64,000 bases of DNA, from contig NC_074728.1 of the NCBI RefSeq assembly GCF_947242115.1, positions 8,538,721-8,602,720 on the forward strand, written 5' to 3'. Below are positions 10,721-23,600 of the stretch, one piece after another (positions within the stretch are counted from its first letter, which is position 1; each line of letters starts with the position of its first letter). The position numbers and the translations under genes are program-made. This DNA is from Biomphalaria glabrata. Taxonomy: Eukaryota > Mollusca > Gastropoda > Planorbidae. Under the pieces are notes generated by a model that was not told the origin of the DNA, searched no databases, and was given only the letters and a program-made list of their open reading frames with translations.

Positions 10721-10990
10721 AAGGCCAGGGGAGGCGCTTGGCTTCCGAACAGGGGGTCCCGGGTTCGAATCTTGGTTAAGATTGGGATTTTCAACTTCGG
10801 AATCTTTGGGCGCCTCTGAGTCCACCCAGCTCTAATGGGTACCTGACATTAGTTGGGGAAAAGTAAAGGCGGTTGGTCGTTGTGCTGGCTACATGACACC
10901 CTCGTTAACCGTATGCCACAAAAACAGATGAACTTTACATCATCTGCCCTATAGACCACAAGGTCTGAAAGGGGAACTAGTTAGGCCAGG
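10721..10990 (+). repeat. tRNA-derived SINE, family A
   Basis: tRNA-like head with B box GGGTTCGAATC near 10761. The core GGGCGCCTCTGAGTCCACCC and GTAAAGGCGGTTGGTCGTTG and the end GGTCTGAAAGGGGAAC match the other family A copies. Confidence 0.85.
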
Positions 10991-11014
10991 TTCACATCTA
11001 ACTTTACATTCACT

Positions 11015-11230
11015 TTCACCTATCCTTTGATCTGCTGGACCGTAGGGGCACTACACAAGATCTGTCAACCTTCTTTTCCCATTCTTATCTGTCATTTGTC
11101 TTTGAGATAATTTCATTCGGATGTTCTTTCTGAAAATATTGAAGCCTGCCTTTTTTCCTGCCTGGGTGGACCACTTCGGGGGCCGATTTTGAGCTTGTGT
11201 TTCCACACAAACTGTCTTTGTAACCTTGTT
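11015..11230 (-). mobile_element. LINE fragment, RT C-terminal region
   Basis: It shares CACCTATCC, ATCTGTCAACC-like and TTCTTTTCCCATTC words with the clearer LINE RT tail at 51098-51200. The part at 11170-11226 (TGTTTCCACACAAACTGTCT) recurs at 17114-17166. Confidence 0.5.
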
Positions 11231-11499
11231 TTGTTTTTTTTTTTTCAAAATAGTGATAGTGCTCATGAAGTTTGAAAAAGACGAAAGTAGGGGGGGGGGA
11301 GTACGTAGAGAATCAGGCCTAAGTAGACCTACTACCTACACGTATTTCTTACTAAAGGGCCTATATTTACTTTTACAGGTATTTCATGACATAATCTCTA
11401 TAAATAGCGATAGTAAATTCGAATACATGATATAGTTTCCTTGCTCAAAGTAGACCGCTGTTGGTCTTTTTTTTTTTAAAGAGAAGTAGACCTGGTGTT

Positions 11500-11755
11500 G
11501 GTCAAACAAATCTTTGGAGTCATATGGCGATTGCACCGGCCACCGCGCGTACGGCTCGGGATGAGTTGATCGGGTCAAGTGTTTCGTTACGCGTAGGCCC
11601 GCATTCTTTACCAGTGTTGTAGCGTGACCTCCGTCGAAGGTGAGTACCACATTGAAACGGAAATGTATAACGTATATTCACGCGCAATCAAAGCGACCCC
11701 CCCCCCCAAAGCGCATGCGCGTGTGACTGAAAATAAAGCACAAAGCAAGACCTTT
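11500..11755. promoter_or_regulatory. CpG-rich promoter-like patch with NRF1-type site
   Basis: Within A+T-rich DNA this stretch is GC- and CpG-rich and holds the palindrome GCGCATGCGC (11711-11720), the core of NRF1-type promoter sites. A consensus splice donor, CGAAG|GTGAGT, sits at 11638/11639 on the plus strand. The short plus-strand frame ends quickly, so any plus-strand exon here would be non-coding. It may be the first exon or promoter of ACO1, whose first coding exon has a strong upstream acceptor, or a promoter for a minus-strand transcript. Confidence 0.35.
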
Positions 11756-12097
11756 TGAACTTGCTGCTAGATACGATTTCAACGCCTTGCTCTTCAGTGG
11801 GGTAGCTAGGAATTAGCTAAAATTTGAGGGCTCGGGGGACTTGACCTCGGGGCGCCTGCATTTCGCGTAATATTTTTTATATTTAATGTAAAAAAAACAA
11901 CCCAGTCATTTAGGGGTCTCCACAAGTTGGGGCCCGGGGGGATTTTCAAATTCTCTCCCTCCCTCCCTCCTTGTTACGCCTCTGGCGTAACTAAATCTTT
12001 TTATACATTTCCCACTAAAATGGCCCTCGTCTGGGAAAACAAAAACATAGTTTTGTGCTGTTTTTATCTGTCCATTTGTCTGTAACGTTTTAATAGG

Positions 12098-12240
12098 GGG
12101 GCTCAATGGTAATGTCTTCGATTCCGAAAAATTAACGATCAGTGCTGTGTTTCATATGACTGTGTTAACCCATTTGTGACCTGAATATTTTTCAACATCT
12201 GATGAAGGCAAAGCCGTTGTCCACCGGGGGTAAAAGAAAC
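12098..12240 (+). repeat. Short interspersed repeat (TGTCTTCGATTC family)
   Basis: TGGTAATGTCTTCGATTCCG, GTGTTTCATATGACTG and AAAGCCGTTGTCCACC match the 2634-2800 copy. Confidence 0.5.
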
Positions 12241-12589
12241 TAACTAAACAATACTTTTGAAAATCCATTTTCTCACAGCCTGTATCGTTCACAAAAATGT
12301 TCATTGTGTACTGGAAGTTACAGCCCCCCCCCCCCCCAAAAAAAAAATATGCCCAATGTTCTTACATACAGGCCTGTAGGCCACTATTGGAAATGTTCAC
12401 GATAAATCAAAGCATGTCATTGTTACCAGCTACACAAAAGCAACAAACTGAAGAGCTTTGAAAAGTTGATTATGCAGTGCTAGAATAGAGAAAAAAAAAC
12501 GTAACTTATCTGCTACTAGCGGATCCAGAACTTTGGAGTGGGGGGGGCGTTTTCTTTCCAGGCCACAACAGTAACACCCAGTAAACCCT

Positions 12590-13016
12590 AACCATAAACG
12601 TGCGTATATTGGGGAGATGAATTGGTCACTATCTGAGTGAATTTTATAGTAATCGCTTTTTAAAAGCATTTATAAAAAAAGGGAGGGGGGGGGTAACAAC
12701 GTGAATTCGAACTCGTGGCTCATGGCTCCTCGGGCCGACGTGCTAACCACTTTGGAAGTGAGATAGGCCTACTTATAGCTTAGAGAAGATGGTATATACT
12801 TATATATTGTTTGTTTCAAGCTAGAGCGGCGAATTATGAAGGGGACTAATTCAACTTGTACCACCACTTCAGTTGGTTATTTATTTTATCTATTCTTGTT
12901 TTGTCAAGTAAAAGAGATAATTATGAAAAATTTCAGCTTGATCCGAGGTTGGGTGTGGGAGAACTAACGTGTCCAAACTTTTTACCAGACAAACAGACAG
13001 GCAGAGTGAGTGGATA
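12590..13016 (-). repeat. Composite repeat, minus orientation
   Basis: Read on minus from 13016, it has the conserved CTGTCTGTTTGTCTGGTAAA block, CCCAACCTCGGATCAAGCTG, then the tRNA-like part with TTCGAATTCACG near 12710, then the AAAAAGCGATTAC tail. The order of parts is the same as at 345-883. Confidence 0.65.
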
Positions 13017-13020
13017 AAAG

Positions 13021-14651
<1,631 letters not shown>

Positions 14652-15019
14652 GATGTTGCTTATTCAGGCTGTCTTGAAGTCAACCAATTACTCTGCAAGC
14701 GTTTGGGTGTAATTGTTCGGGTGTATTCCGTGTAGTTGAACAACAATACATATAGAATAAAACAACATCTGTTTTTAACGAGTGAAGAGATGTAGTCAAC
14801 TCTGATGAACAAGTTCATATGGATTTATTCTGATAAAAGGCCACAGTAGAAGTCTCTGTCACTAAACACGTCGTTACCCTGGAGTATTCTATCGCTAACT
14901 GATTTTCCGGTCTCTAACCCAACATATCCCAAACGTCACTAGTCCCGTTCAATATGCGTCTTCTATGGTGCGTCGCTAAATAACTAAACTATAAATAAGG
15001 TGTCTAACAATATATATAT

Positions 15020-17046
15020 TAGGGGTGCACCGGATAGTACTTTTTAATATCCGGCCGGAGCCGGATATAACCGGATAGTAAAATTAGATATTCGGCCGGA
15101 GCCGGAGCCGGATACCTACATGACTCAAACAGCTCGTTTTACTGAAGTTTTTGCAAATCTTCTATATAACATACCTATATTCATATTATTTTGTTATTTA
15201 CTTTCTTACTTTAAACTCTATCACTGATTGAGCATTTTTTTTTTACAGATATGCTTATCATAAACTAATCTTTGTAACATGAGATGGTGTGTGCGTATGT
15301 ATGAGGCCGCTAATTGTAAGGTAGAATGTGGGATAACTCATGCAGAATATATAAACTTATATGTAACTAAGGTAAAGGTAAAGTTCAATCTTGGTTTTAT
15401 AGTGTTAATCTCTCTTAAGTACAGTCTAAGTTGTATAGTGGGTGGATGTTTGTGTTCATGTATATGACACCATCAACTTGTCATTAGGCTCGTGTTTTAA
15501 AGGCCACAAACCGCTTCTGGTTTGTACCTAATACAGATAGTGGCTACGTAAATACTTCAGTAATTTCAGTAATAACGAGGAGTTACTTAACACTCTTAAA
15601 TTATTATTAAGAATATTGTGATTCAATCAAAACACGCATAACACAAGAGTAAGATTTAAAGTTAACACATTAGAAAAAGTAATTCAACAGTAATATTTAT
15701 TTATTTATTTACAAAAGAATACATAATGCTAATTTAATATAATAAACATATACACATCCTTTAAAAGTTAAAGCATTAAAGTACAGCAAAAAGAAAATGA
15801 ATCTACATGACAAGAACTAGGTTTCAGATGAATTCATTAGTTGTTTGTTATATTAAAGATGAGTTATATTTTAGAAAATTCTACTCCAAGTAAACAAACT
15901 CAGTTCCCTCATAAGATGTGACCTCTAGACAGTGTCAACACGTTGACATCTGGCTTAATGTGGTCAGTTGCCTATCTGTGAACTCAATGTTATGGACTAA
16001 ACAAACAAAAGGAGGTGGGGGTTGCTCATCTCTACATCTGGAGATATACCCACACATCTAGACAGATTATCAGTGTGACGTAGTTAAGGAATATTACGTG
16101 TTTACAAGTCCACTCAAAGGTCAAGACAAGCTTTTAAAATGTGCCAGACATCGCTGCTTCGTATGTAATACGAATTTATAATGTAAAGTCTAGTCTACCC
16201 CCCCCCCCAATAACAAACCTAGTTCCCTCGTGTGACCTCTAGAGAGTGCTTACGTCCATCGTATCTGACTTGGGGTCACCTGTCAATCAATGAACTCAAT
16301 GTGATGGGCTAAACAAATAAAAGGGGAGGGAGTTGTTCATCTAGAAATCTACCTGGTTACCTTAGAGGTGTGGCTCTTGTAGTCCAGCCCCCCCCCCCAA
16401 TAAAGATTAACTACTAAGTAAACAAACTCAGTTCCCTCGAAAGGTGTCGCCACTAGAGAGTGTCAATACGCTGACATTAAACCTACGTCCATCGTATTTA
16501 ACTTGTGGTTACCCGCCCATAAAAAACTCAATGTGATGGACTAAACAAATAAAAGGGGGTGGGAGTTGTTCATCTCTACCTCTGGAGATATACCCGCACA
16601 GCTAGACAGACGTCTGGTCAGCGTGACGTAGTCAAGGAATGTAGCATTTTAACATGTTAACTAACTTACTCAAAGGTCAAGACAAATTGAAAAAAGTGCC
16701 AGCCATTGTTGCTCTGTATGGAAAGCGCATTTATGATGTAAAGTTTCATCTCTATTTATATTAAGTTATTAACACGCCTTGTCTTTATAATAAACGATGT
16801 TTGGTGCATATTCATAATGGCTCTATTTTAAAGCACATTATTTTGTTTTCATATAAACATTAATACATTCTATAACAGACAGTAATGGAACGAGGTCCAC
16901 TTTATGCATATTAAATTATGTACTTTTTACTATCCGGTTTACTATCCAGTAGTGATATCCGACCGGAGCCGAATAGCACCGGATAGTAAAAAATGCCGGA
17001 TATTCGGCAGAAGCCGGAGCCGGAGGGACTATCCGGTGCACCCCTA
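15020..17046. mobile_element. hAT-like element with 19-bp inverted ends, internally triplicated
   Basis: The left end is TAGGGGTGCACCGGATAGT and the right end is its exact reverse complement. The flanks ATATATAT on both sides would be an 8-bp target duplication, though they lie in an AT tract. Both subterminal zones carry repeated CCGGAGCCGG motifs, probably transposase-binding sites. The interior has no transposase frame. It has three imperfect copies of one block, at about 15888-16190, 16207-16395 (partial) and 16419-16745, each with AAACAAACTCAGTTCCCTC-like, ATGGACTAAACAAA-like and GGGAGTTGTTCATCT-like words. It is a non-autonomous element. Confidence 0.8.
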
Positions 17047-17057
17047 ATATATATATA

Positions 17058-17112
<55 letters not shown>
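17047..17112. repeat. (AT)n microsatellite
   Basis: AT repeat abutting the right end of the element at 15020-17046, interrupted once by TTTAT. Confidence 0.9.
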
Positions 17113-17114
<2 letters not shown>

Positions 17115-18249
17115 GGCGGTTTTTGAGTTTGTGTTTTCACACAAACTTTCTTTGTAACGTTGTAGGCTATATTTCATGAAACAAGTAGGCATATTTACAG
17201 TGTTCATATCGCATAAGTAGGCCTATGGGGGGGGTGCGAGGGGGGGGGGGTACAATTTATTTTCTTTGATATTCTCTGTTACTAGAAATTTGAAGCTTCG
17301 ACTTTGAGCCATAGGTGACAACTTGCACCCCCCCCCCGGTGAGGTTCCTAAGGACCGAATCCATCACACTGGCGGGGATTGAAGAAAGCCACAACAAACA
17401 TGTCCTATCCACACACCGTTCCTCAAATGAACGTTTTTATGGCAGACACCTGTACGGCTGATGTGGTACAGAACGAATATGGGGAGTTTCCCTGAGGTAC
17501 TCGGTAATTGGCCTCGCTTCTAATCCGAGCGCATTGGGATATGAGCAATCGGTAATAGGGATGCAACACTTTACATCTGGTTGGATCTTTCCCAGACAGA
17601 TCGAAGTTTCCTATTCAGACCGGCAGATGGAGGCAATCTTTCATAGGTCTAGAGTTCTAAGAGTCATAGACTCAACTTTTATGACAATTAGAAAGTAGGC
17701 TACCAGATGTGGAAAAATATGCTTACTTCACGTAGTCATGTGAAACACTGCATGCACTCGGCATCCTTAAATAATTTTAACCTTCGCAATCGAAGACATT
17801 GCCATTATTATACTAATTAATTTCATACGAAGAATAAATATATAGCCTATATTAAATGTGACAGAATAACGTGGGTTGTTGAAAAGATTTTGTATTTTTG
17901 TGTGATTTTATTGTCTTACCCATGATCAAATGATAATTAATAGCCCTTCTTATTGATGCTCTTCTATTAGTAGGCCTATAACTATAATTAAGAAATGATT
18001 AGAAATCTCTGTTAGTCATTATGAGCAATCTTATCTTGTCAAATAGCTCTATTGAAACTTTTATGTTGACTCTGTATCAAGCTAGATAATTAGGTCTTCA
18101 TCGAGTGACAAATAGATCTAGATTAGATCTATACTCTAAACGTGCTGAAATTTTGAGTTCATTTGAGGACACGCAAATGGTAAGAGGGTCGAAATGCCCT
18201 GCTTAGATCTAGTCTAGTCCTTTGACCCCATTTTTTTTCTTTCTTTTAG
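17113..18249. other. No gene recognised; a few repeat pieces
   Basis: 17114-17166 matches 11170-11226. 17719-17812 is a minus copy of the TGTCTTCGATTC repeat. 17300-17660 is less A+T-rich but has no frame or family I recognise. The last 30 bases are a pyrimidine tract ending in CTTTTAG, a strong 3' splice site. Confidence 0.45.
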
Positions 18250-18306
18250 CCTTCACACAATAAGGATCACGTGACATTAAACAGGTCAAGATGGAGACTG
18301 AAACTG
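18250..18306 (+). other. ACO1: 5' exon of ACO1 holding the start codon
   Basis: A long pyrimidine run ending CTTTCTTTTAG at 18249 reads as a 3' splice site, so this exon may be preceded by a non-coding first exon. The ATG is at 18291, with TAA in frame upstream at 18261-18263, so it is the first start in frame. The exon codes METET and then one base before the donor G|GTAAAG at 18307. A transcription start inside the pyrimidine-rich stretch is the alternative. Confidence 0.65.
18267..18274. promoter_or_regulatory. TCACGTGA E-box / CLEAR-like site
   Basis: GATCACGTGACA lies about 17 bases before the ACO1 ATG and fits the TFEB/MITF/USF E-box family (CLEAR consensus GTCACGTGAC). Binding is inference; it lies in the 5' UTR exon. 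Confidence 0.3.
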
Positions 18307-20532
18307 GTAAAGTCCAAAAATTCTCATTGTTTTACTCAATAATCTAAATCTAGATCTGTTTGTGTTTCTTATAAAAAAATATCTTTTTAATTACTTTTAA
18401 AGGGGATTTAAAATGGATATTTTGATATACTACCTGTGATCTAGATCTAGATCTATAGTGACTATACTACTAAAGGATAGGGATAAGTTCTAACTGTTCT
18501 GCCAACTTCTGCTAACTAAACTAAGTAACCAAGTCCAAGTCTATTAGATTTATATTTATTAGATAATTACCGTATAACTATTAGATCATCTACATATAGC
18601 AGTATAATTTGAGTATAGAGGTCTAGATCTAGGGGATAGCGTACTTACGAACTAGACTAGAGTTAGAGTCTCAGTCTATAGTAGTCTATACTGGCTAGAT
18701 GTACTCACCTAGTGACATGACTAGTGCCCACTAGGCTAGGGTAAAACTTCCCACCCAAGGCCAAGATTATCATTGTCATTATTAACATTTATTATTTTTT
18801 ATTAAAAATGGGGGGAGTCTAGACTTACTAAAAAGTTACTTAGTCTAGTAAGACTAGTGACTAGAGACTCGGCGAAGACGTCACAGTCATGAGAGTGTGG
18901 TGATAGATTGTAACACATCTGTCTAGAGTCTAGACTTAGACTAAACAGATCTTGATTAGATCTAAAATGTTTGTTTGTAAAATGTTTTACATGTTTAGGA
19001 TGTTCCTTCAGAGTTGATAGTTTACTTCCTAGTCCAAACCTCCCACAGGACGACGGGGATGGGAGTGGGCAGGGTTTAAACCCAGGACCATAGATAAATC
19101 TAAACAACAGACCAGCCCGCAAACCAGGCAGCCATCCATATAAATAGTCTAGACTAGACTAGAGAGTAGTTAAATCTAGTAGAGACAGACTCACAGATTC
19201 ATGAGAGTGTCACAGTGATGAGTGAATGTGCATGGTTATACACTAAGTCTAAGTTACACAGTCACTGAGTTAGAGTCTATACACAGATCAGTAGATCTAG
19301 ATCTAGATTAAATAATTAAATGTAGATGTAGATCTATACTTGACTTATGCTATTATCTGTACATTATAGATATAGCATACATGTCTAGATCTAGACCTAA
19401 TAATATACTCAGTTACTAACAGTCTAAACTGTCTCTGAACTTTCTGTCTATAGTCTAGACAAAGTACATACATCAAACTGTCTAGTAGACCTAAGATCTA
19501 GTATAATGACTAATACTAATTAGTAGTGACATTGAATAGAGGGATATTATTATTAGTCTAAGTCTAGAGTCTTGCAGTCACAGTTACGATTACAGTAGAC
19601 TGGGAAACTGCTGTGTGAGAGACATCAGTCAACCATAGCTAAAGCCCAGACAGAAATAAGATGATCCATCTAGTCGCTTTGCAACTGAAGGATGCCTATA
19701 TAACATTCATAAATAATATCATCTTAATCTAGATTTAGATCTAGACTTATCGAAAATAAAACAACCAATGTTTTGGATGTACTTTCAGAATTGATTTAAC
19801 GATTTAAATTACAGCCAAACTTAAATGTCCCAAAGGACTGCTTGGGATGGTGGAGGGCAGGGATCAAAGCTGGGACCATCGACAGTCCAGAGCTAATACC
19901 ATATGACTAGGCAGCCAGTCTGTTATGGGCCTAATACCTATTATGTATAAGTAAAATGCCCAGTTTATAAATATTAATTATTACTGATATTACTGAAATG
20001 AAATAACTAAAATTTAGATCTGAAGTAAAATATCTTCTTTAAGGGCTAGATAAGAGGCCTTTTAAGGATTCCTAGTCATTCGATTTTTGACATATAAACT
20101 CATAAATTACAGACATTCCTTCGAAAGAGAAAGTAATAACATCTTATGCATATCCATGGGTTAATCTGTTTGTGCATGTTAATTAATTTGAGTCTTACAT
20201 TCTGCCAAGTCATTAGTTTTCCTGGCTGATTCAGGCCACCCATTCCATGCTTCAATGGTACCAGTGAAGTAGGAGCACTTGACAATTTGTACAAATTTGT
20301 CCTAATATATAAAATAATAAATGTGCCTTTATCTTTGTGTCTTTGTTTGAAGTATTGTCGCTGCTTTACTTTTTAGTCTTCTGTCTTGCAGTGTCTCTAA
20401 ATGTAGTGATTTTACTAATGGTGTTACTTAGGTCAAATGCGAAAAATGGTTTGATATAAATCTTGTGGCTCTATTTAGTGTGTCTGTTCTAGTTTCTTTG
20501 TTTTCTTGAGTTGAGGGTTCCCAAACAGATGA

Positions 20533-20603
<71 letters not shown>

Positions 20604-23600
20604 TATATATATATATATATAATTCTAAAACACATATTCATCTCCTCTCTGTTTTGGACTTAACCTGCCTACTAAGCTGTATGAAAGCTGTAATAGGACT
20701 AGTGTTCATTTACATTTTAATGACAAGTTGAAAATGTTAATAATGAACAGGATGACATGTAGAACCATGTCAAAAGTTGTCTTGTAAAAACTTGTCTCTT
20801 GAATGGGATGACAAACACATAAGTGAATATTTAAATGATATGGTGAACTCCAAAATTAGAATAAGTAAAATAACAAGTATTTACAGAATAATCAAATTTA
20901 ACTAATATTTATAATCAATTTTAACTAAGTGTAAGAATTAATCTATTTTGTGGTGGTATGATTATAGTTTGATTGATAAGATTTAGCAATATTGTAGTGC
21001 TGATGCTTAGTATTTTAAACATTTGTAAGACATTTGAGATAAACTACAATCACAAAAGAAAAAAAAAAAAGCTTATAAAGGTATCACTTCATCTGTGACC
21101 CTATTTAACAAGGTGTGTATTAAATGTAATTTTTTGAAACATTTACCTTTTTTTTTCTTGGGATTCTGAATAGATGATTGATATTTTGGTTAAAAAATGT
21201 GTCCATTTGTGTGAATCTTACTTGGCATCCTTTTTATTTGTACACATATTAATTTTTATTATTTCAGAGAGATGTGTCATCAGATTGTTTCATGATTTTA
21301 AAGTCTGATGTTTTTAGTTAGATTAAAAAAAAAAAGATAAAAAATGATATGATTAAACTAATATTAATAATGCAGCCAACAAAAAAAATATATTTATAAT
21401 TATACAGTTTGTTTTCATGCTGTTGATGAAAAGATTTGATTACCATTCGTTTAATATAAAGGATGATGAAAGCTCTAATTGGTGACTCATATTGTGATAA
21501 TGATGTTGGTGTGGACAAATTTATAGCTTTGATACAGGAACATTCTTGGCCTATTTGTTTGGATATTGATTGTAATGTAATGTTAGTGTTTTTTTTGTGT
21601 GCTTAACTTATTTGTTTAATATGTCTGTTAACAACTTGAGAATTGGGGTTATGTCCAGCTATGCTGAAAGGCCTATTTGGTCATAATCATAACCCATTAG
21701 AAAAACAAAAGAAACTGAAAGAGCAAACAGTCAAAGAAACACAAGTTAAAATGTAAAAAACTACAATAGTTAAATATTTTTACAAAGCTTTTATCAACTC
21801 ACTGTCTTTCTGGCTGGACGCTTTTACATGCTATTTTTTCTCCTTCCTATTTTCAGATCAAGTTGAAACTTTGCACAATTATTCATTGTCAATGACAACA
21901 CATAAATCAATCAATCAATTAGTTGAAATTAACTAGTTTTGTTTTATATAGAAATAAAAAAACAACTAAACCCTGTGTAGACAATTAGGTCAGTCAATAA
22001 CATGTTTTAAACTAACAATGGACTATAAAAGCTTCTATTTTTATAAGTACTTGAATAGCTCATTGGCTTCCATTATGGTGGCTTGGGAGCTTGAATTTGA
22101 ATTAAGACTTGAGAAACTAAAAAAAATGCTTTTGAAAAAACAGGACAGAAACCTTCTCCCAGATACCCCAAATTGTCAATAAAAATGATTGAACCATTGC
22201 ACACTTAAAACTACAAGTTGCACTAAATAAAAACAATTTATAAAAATATTTCCAACCACACAAATTTATTATTGTTATTCTGGATCTGTACAAAATTAAT
22301 TATGATTGATTCAAGATAATTGATCACTCATTTATAATAAAAAAAAAGATTTTAAAAAAATATTTTACTTGTTCCTAATATAGATTAGAAGAAAACACTG
22401 CTTAGTATTTGCTTTATTTAATAGTGACTATCATTTACTTTGAAAACAAACCTAACATGCTCAAAACTCTTTTTTTTTCTCAATCTTTGGTTTTATTTAT
22501 TTTAAATATAGATCATCCCTTCAAATCACTTTTAAAGGAGGTTACCATTGGAGATGAAACTTATAAATTCTTCAATACAGCCCAACTAGGAAAAGACATA
22601 ATAGGTAAAAATTGTTTTAAATTGTGGTAATATTTTAATTTATTATAAGATAATAGTAACATTCTCTGTGATAAAAGGCTTTGTGAAACACTTTTGTTCT
22701 ACATTGTACTTATAAGGATCACAGGTTAAAGTGCTCTCAAAATGTTTGACAAAAAAAAAGGAGAAAAGTAGAAGTATGCCTTTAGTGTCATGATTGTGAA
22801 CTTTGGCCTTAATTTCAAAGGTCATGTTGAAGATAAGCCAACAGTGAGACCCATTTGCTGTCCTTTCTTTTAATTTCATTTTGCAGGGCCTATTGTCATA
22901 GAAATATTTGACCTATTAAAACCTGACTCTGATAATGTCACTCTAGTTTGATACTTTTACCTAAGTGATAAACAAGCTAGGCATGCATTTGATGAACAGT
23001 TTTAGTTTTGTCCTAGTTTATTTACCATACAACACAATCTCTCAACAATGAAATTGAAACAATTCAGAATTTTCAAAACATCAATATAACCTCTATTCTC
23101 ATTTTAGTATTGACCCTTTTCCTCTAACATCACTTTAATAATAACCTTTTCCCTCCAAGATGACTTTAGTAATAATAACCATTTGCCCAAAGATTACTTA
23201 AATAATGACCCTTCCCCCATTAGCACTCATAATAACCTTTAAAAGATGTGCCTCTATGAAACATTTCATTGTACACCATTATGACATTCCTTTTTATACT
23301 TACTTCTTATAACCCTTTATACTTTTTCTTAGTTAATCATAGTCATCACATTCTATCCATTTACTTATGCCCCCTCTTCCCTTAGGTCTATATTATTATC
23401 CACCTACTAAAATTTCTTCATAAGATAGATATTTAATTGTTTTCCACTTCTAATTTTTATGATGCCTTTTTCTGTCTTCTTTCTGAAACTCCCAATGCTA
23501 TGAGCATATTTATATCACAGTTTAAAAAAAAAAGCGCTTTTAGGAACTTATTAGAGATATGCAAATTAGGTGTCATATTCGTGTATTAGATTTATATTAC

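Larger units (their letters stand above)
18100..19770. repeat. Zone dense in TCTAGA/AGATCT palindromic words
   Basis: The hexamers TCTAGA, AGATCT and CTAGAT recur many times (for example GATCTAGATCTAGATC at 18440 and 19290), mixed with AGTCTAGAC. It covers the start of the first ACO1 intron. The smaller patch at 9060-9440 is similar. It may be decayed satellite-like sequence. Confidence 0.5.
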
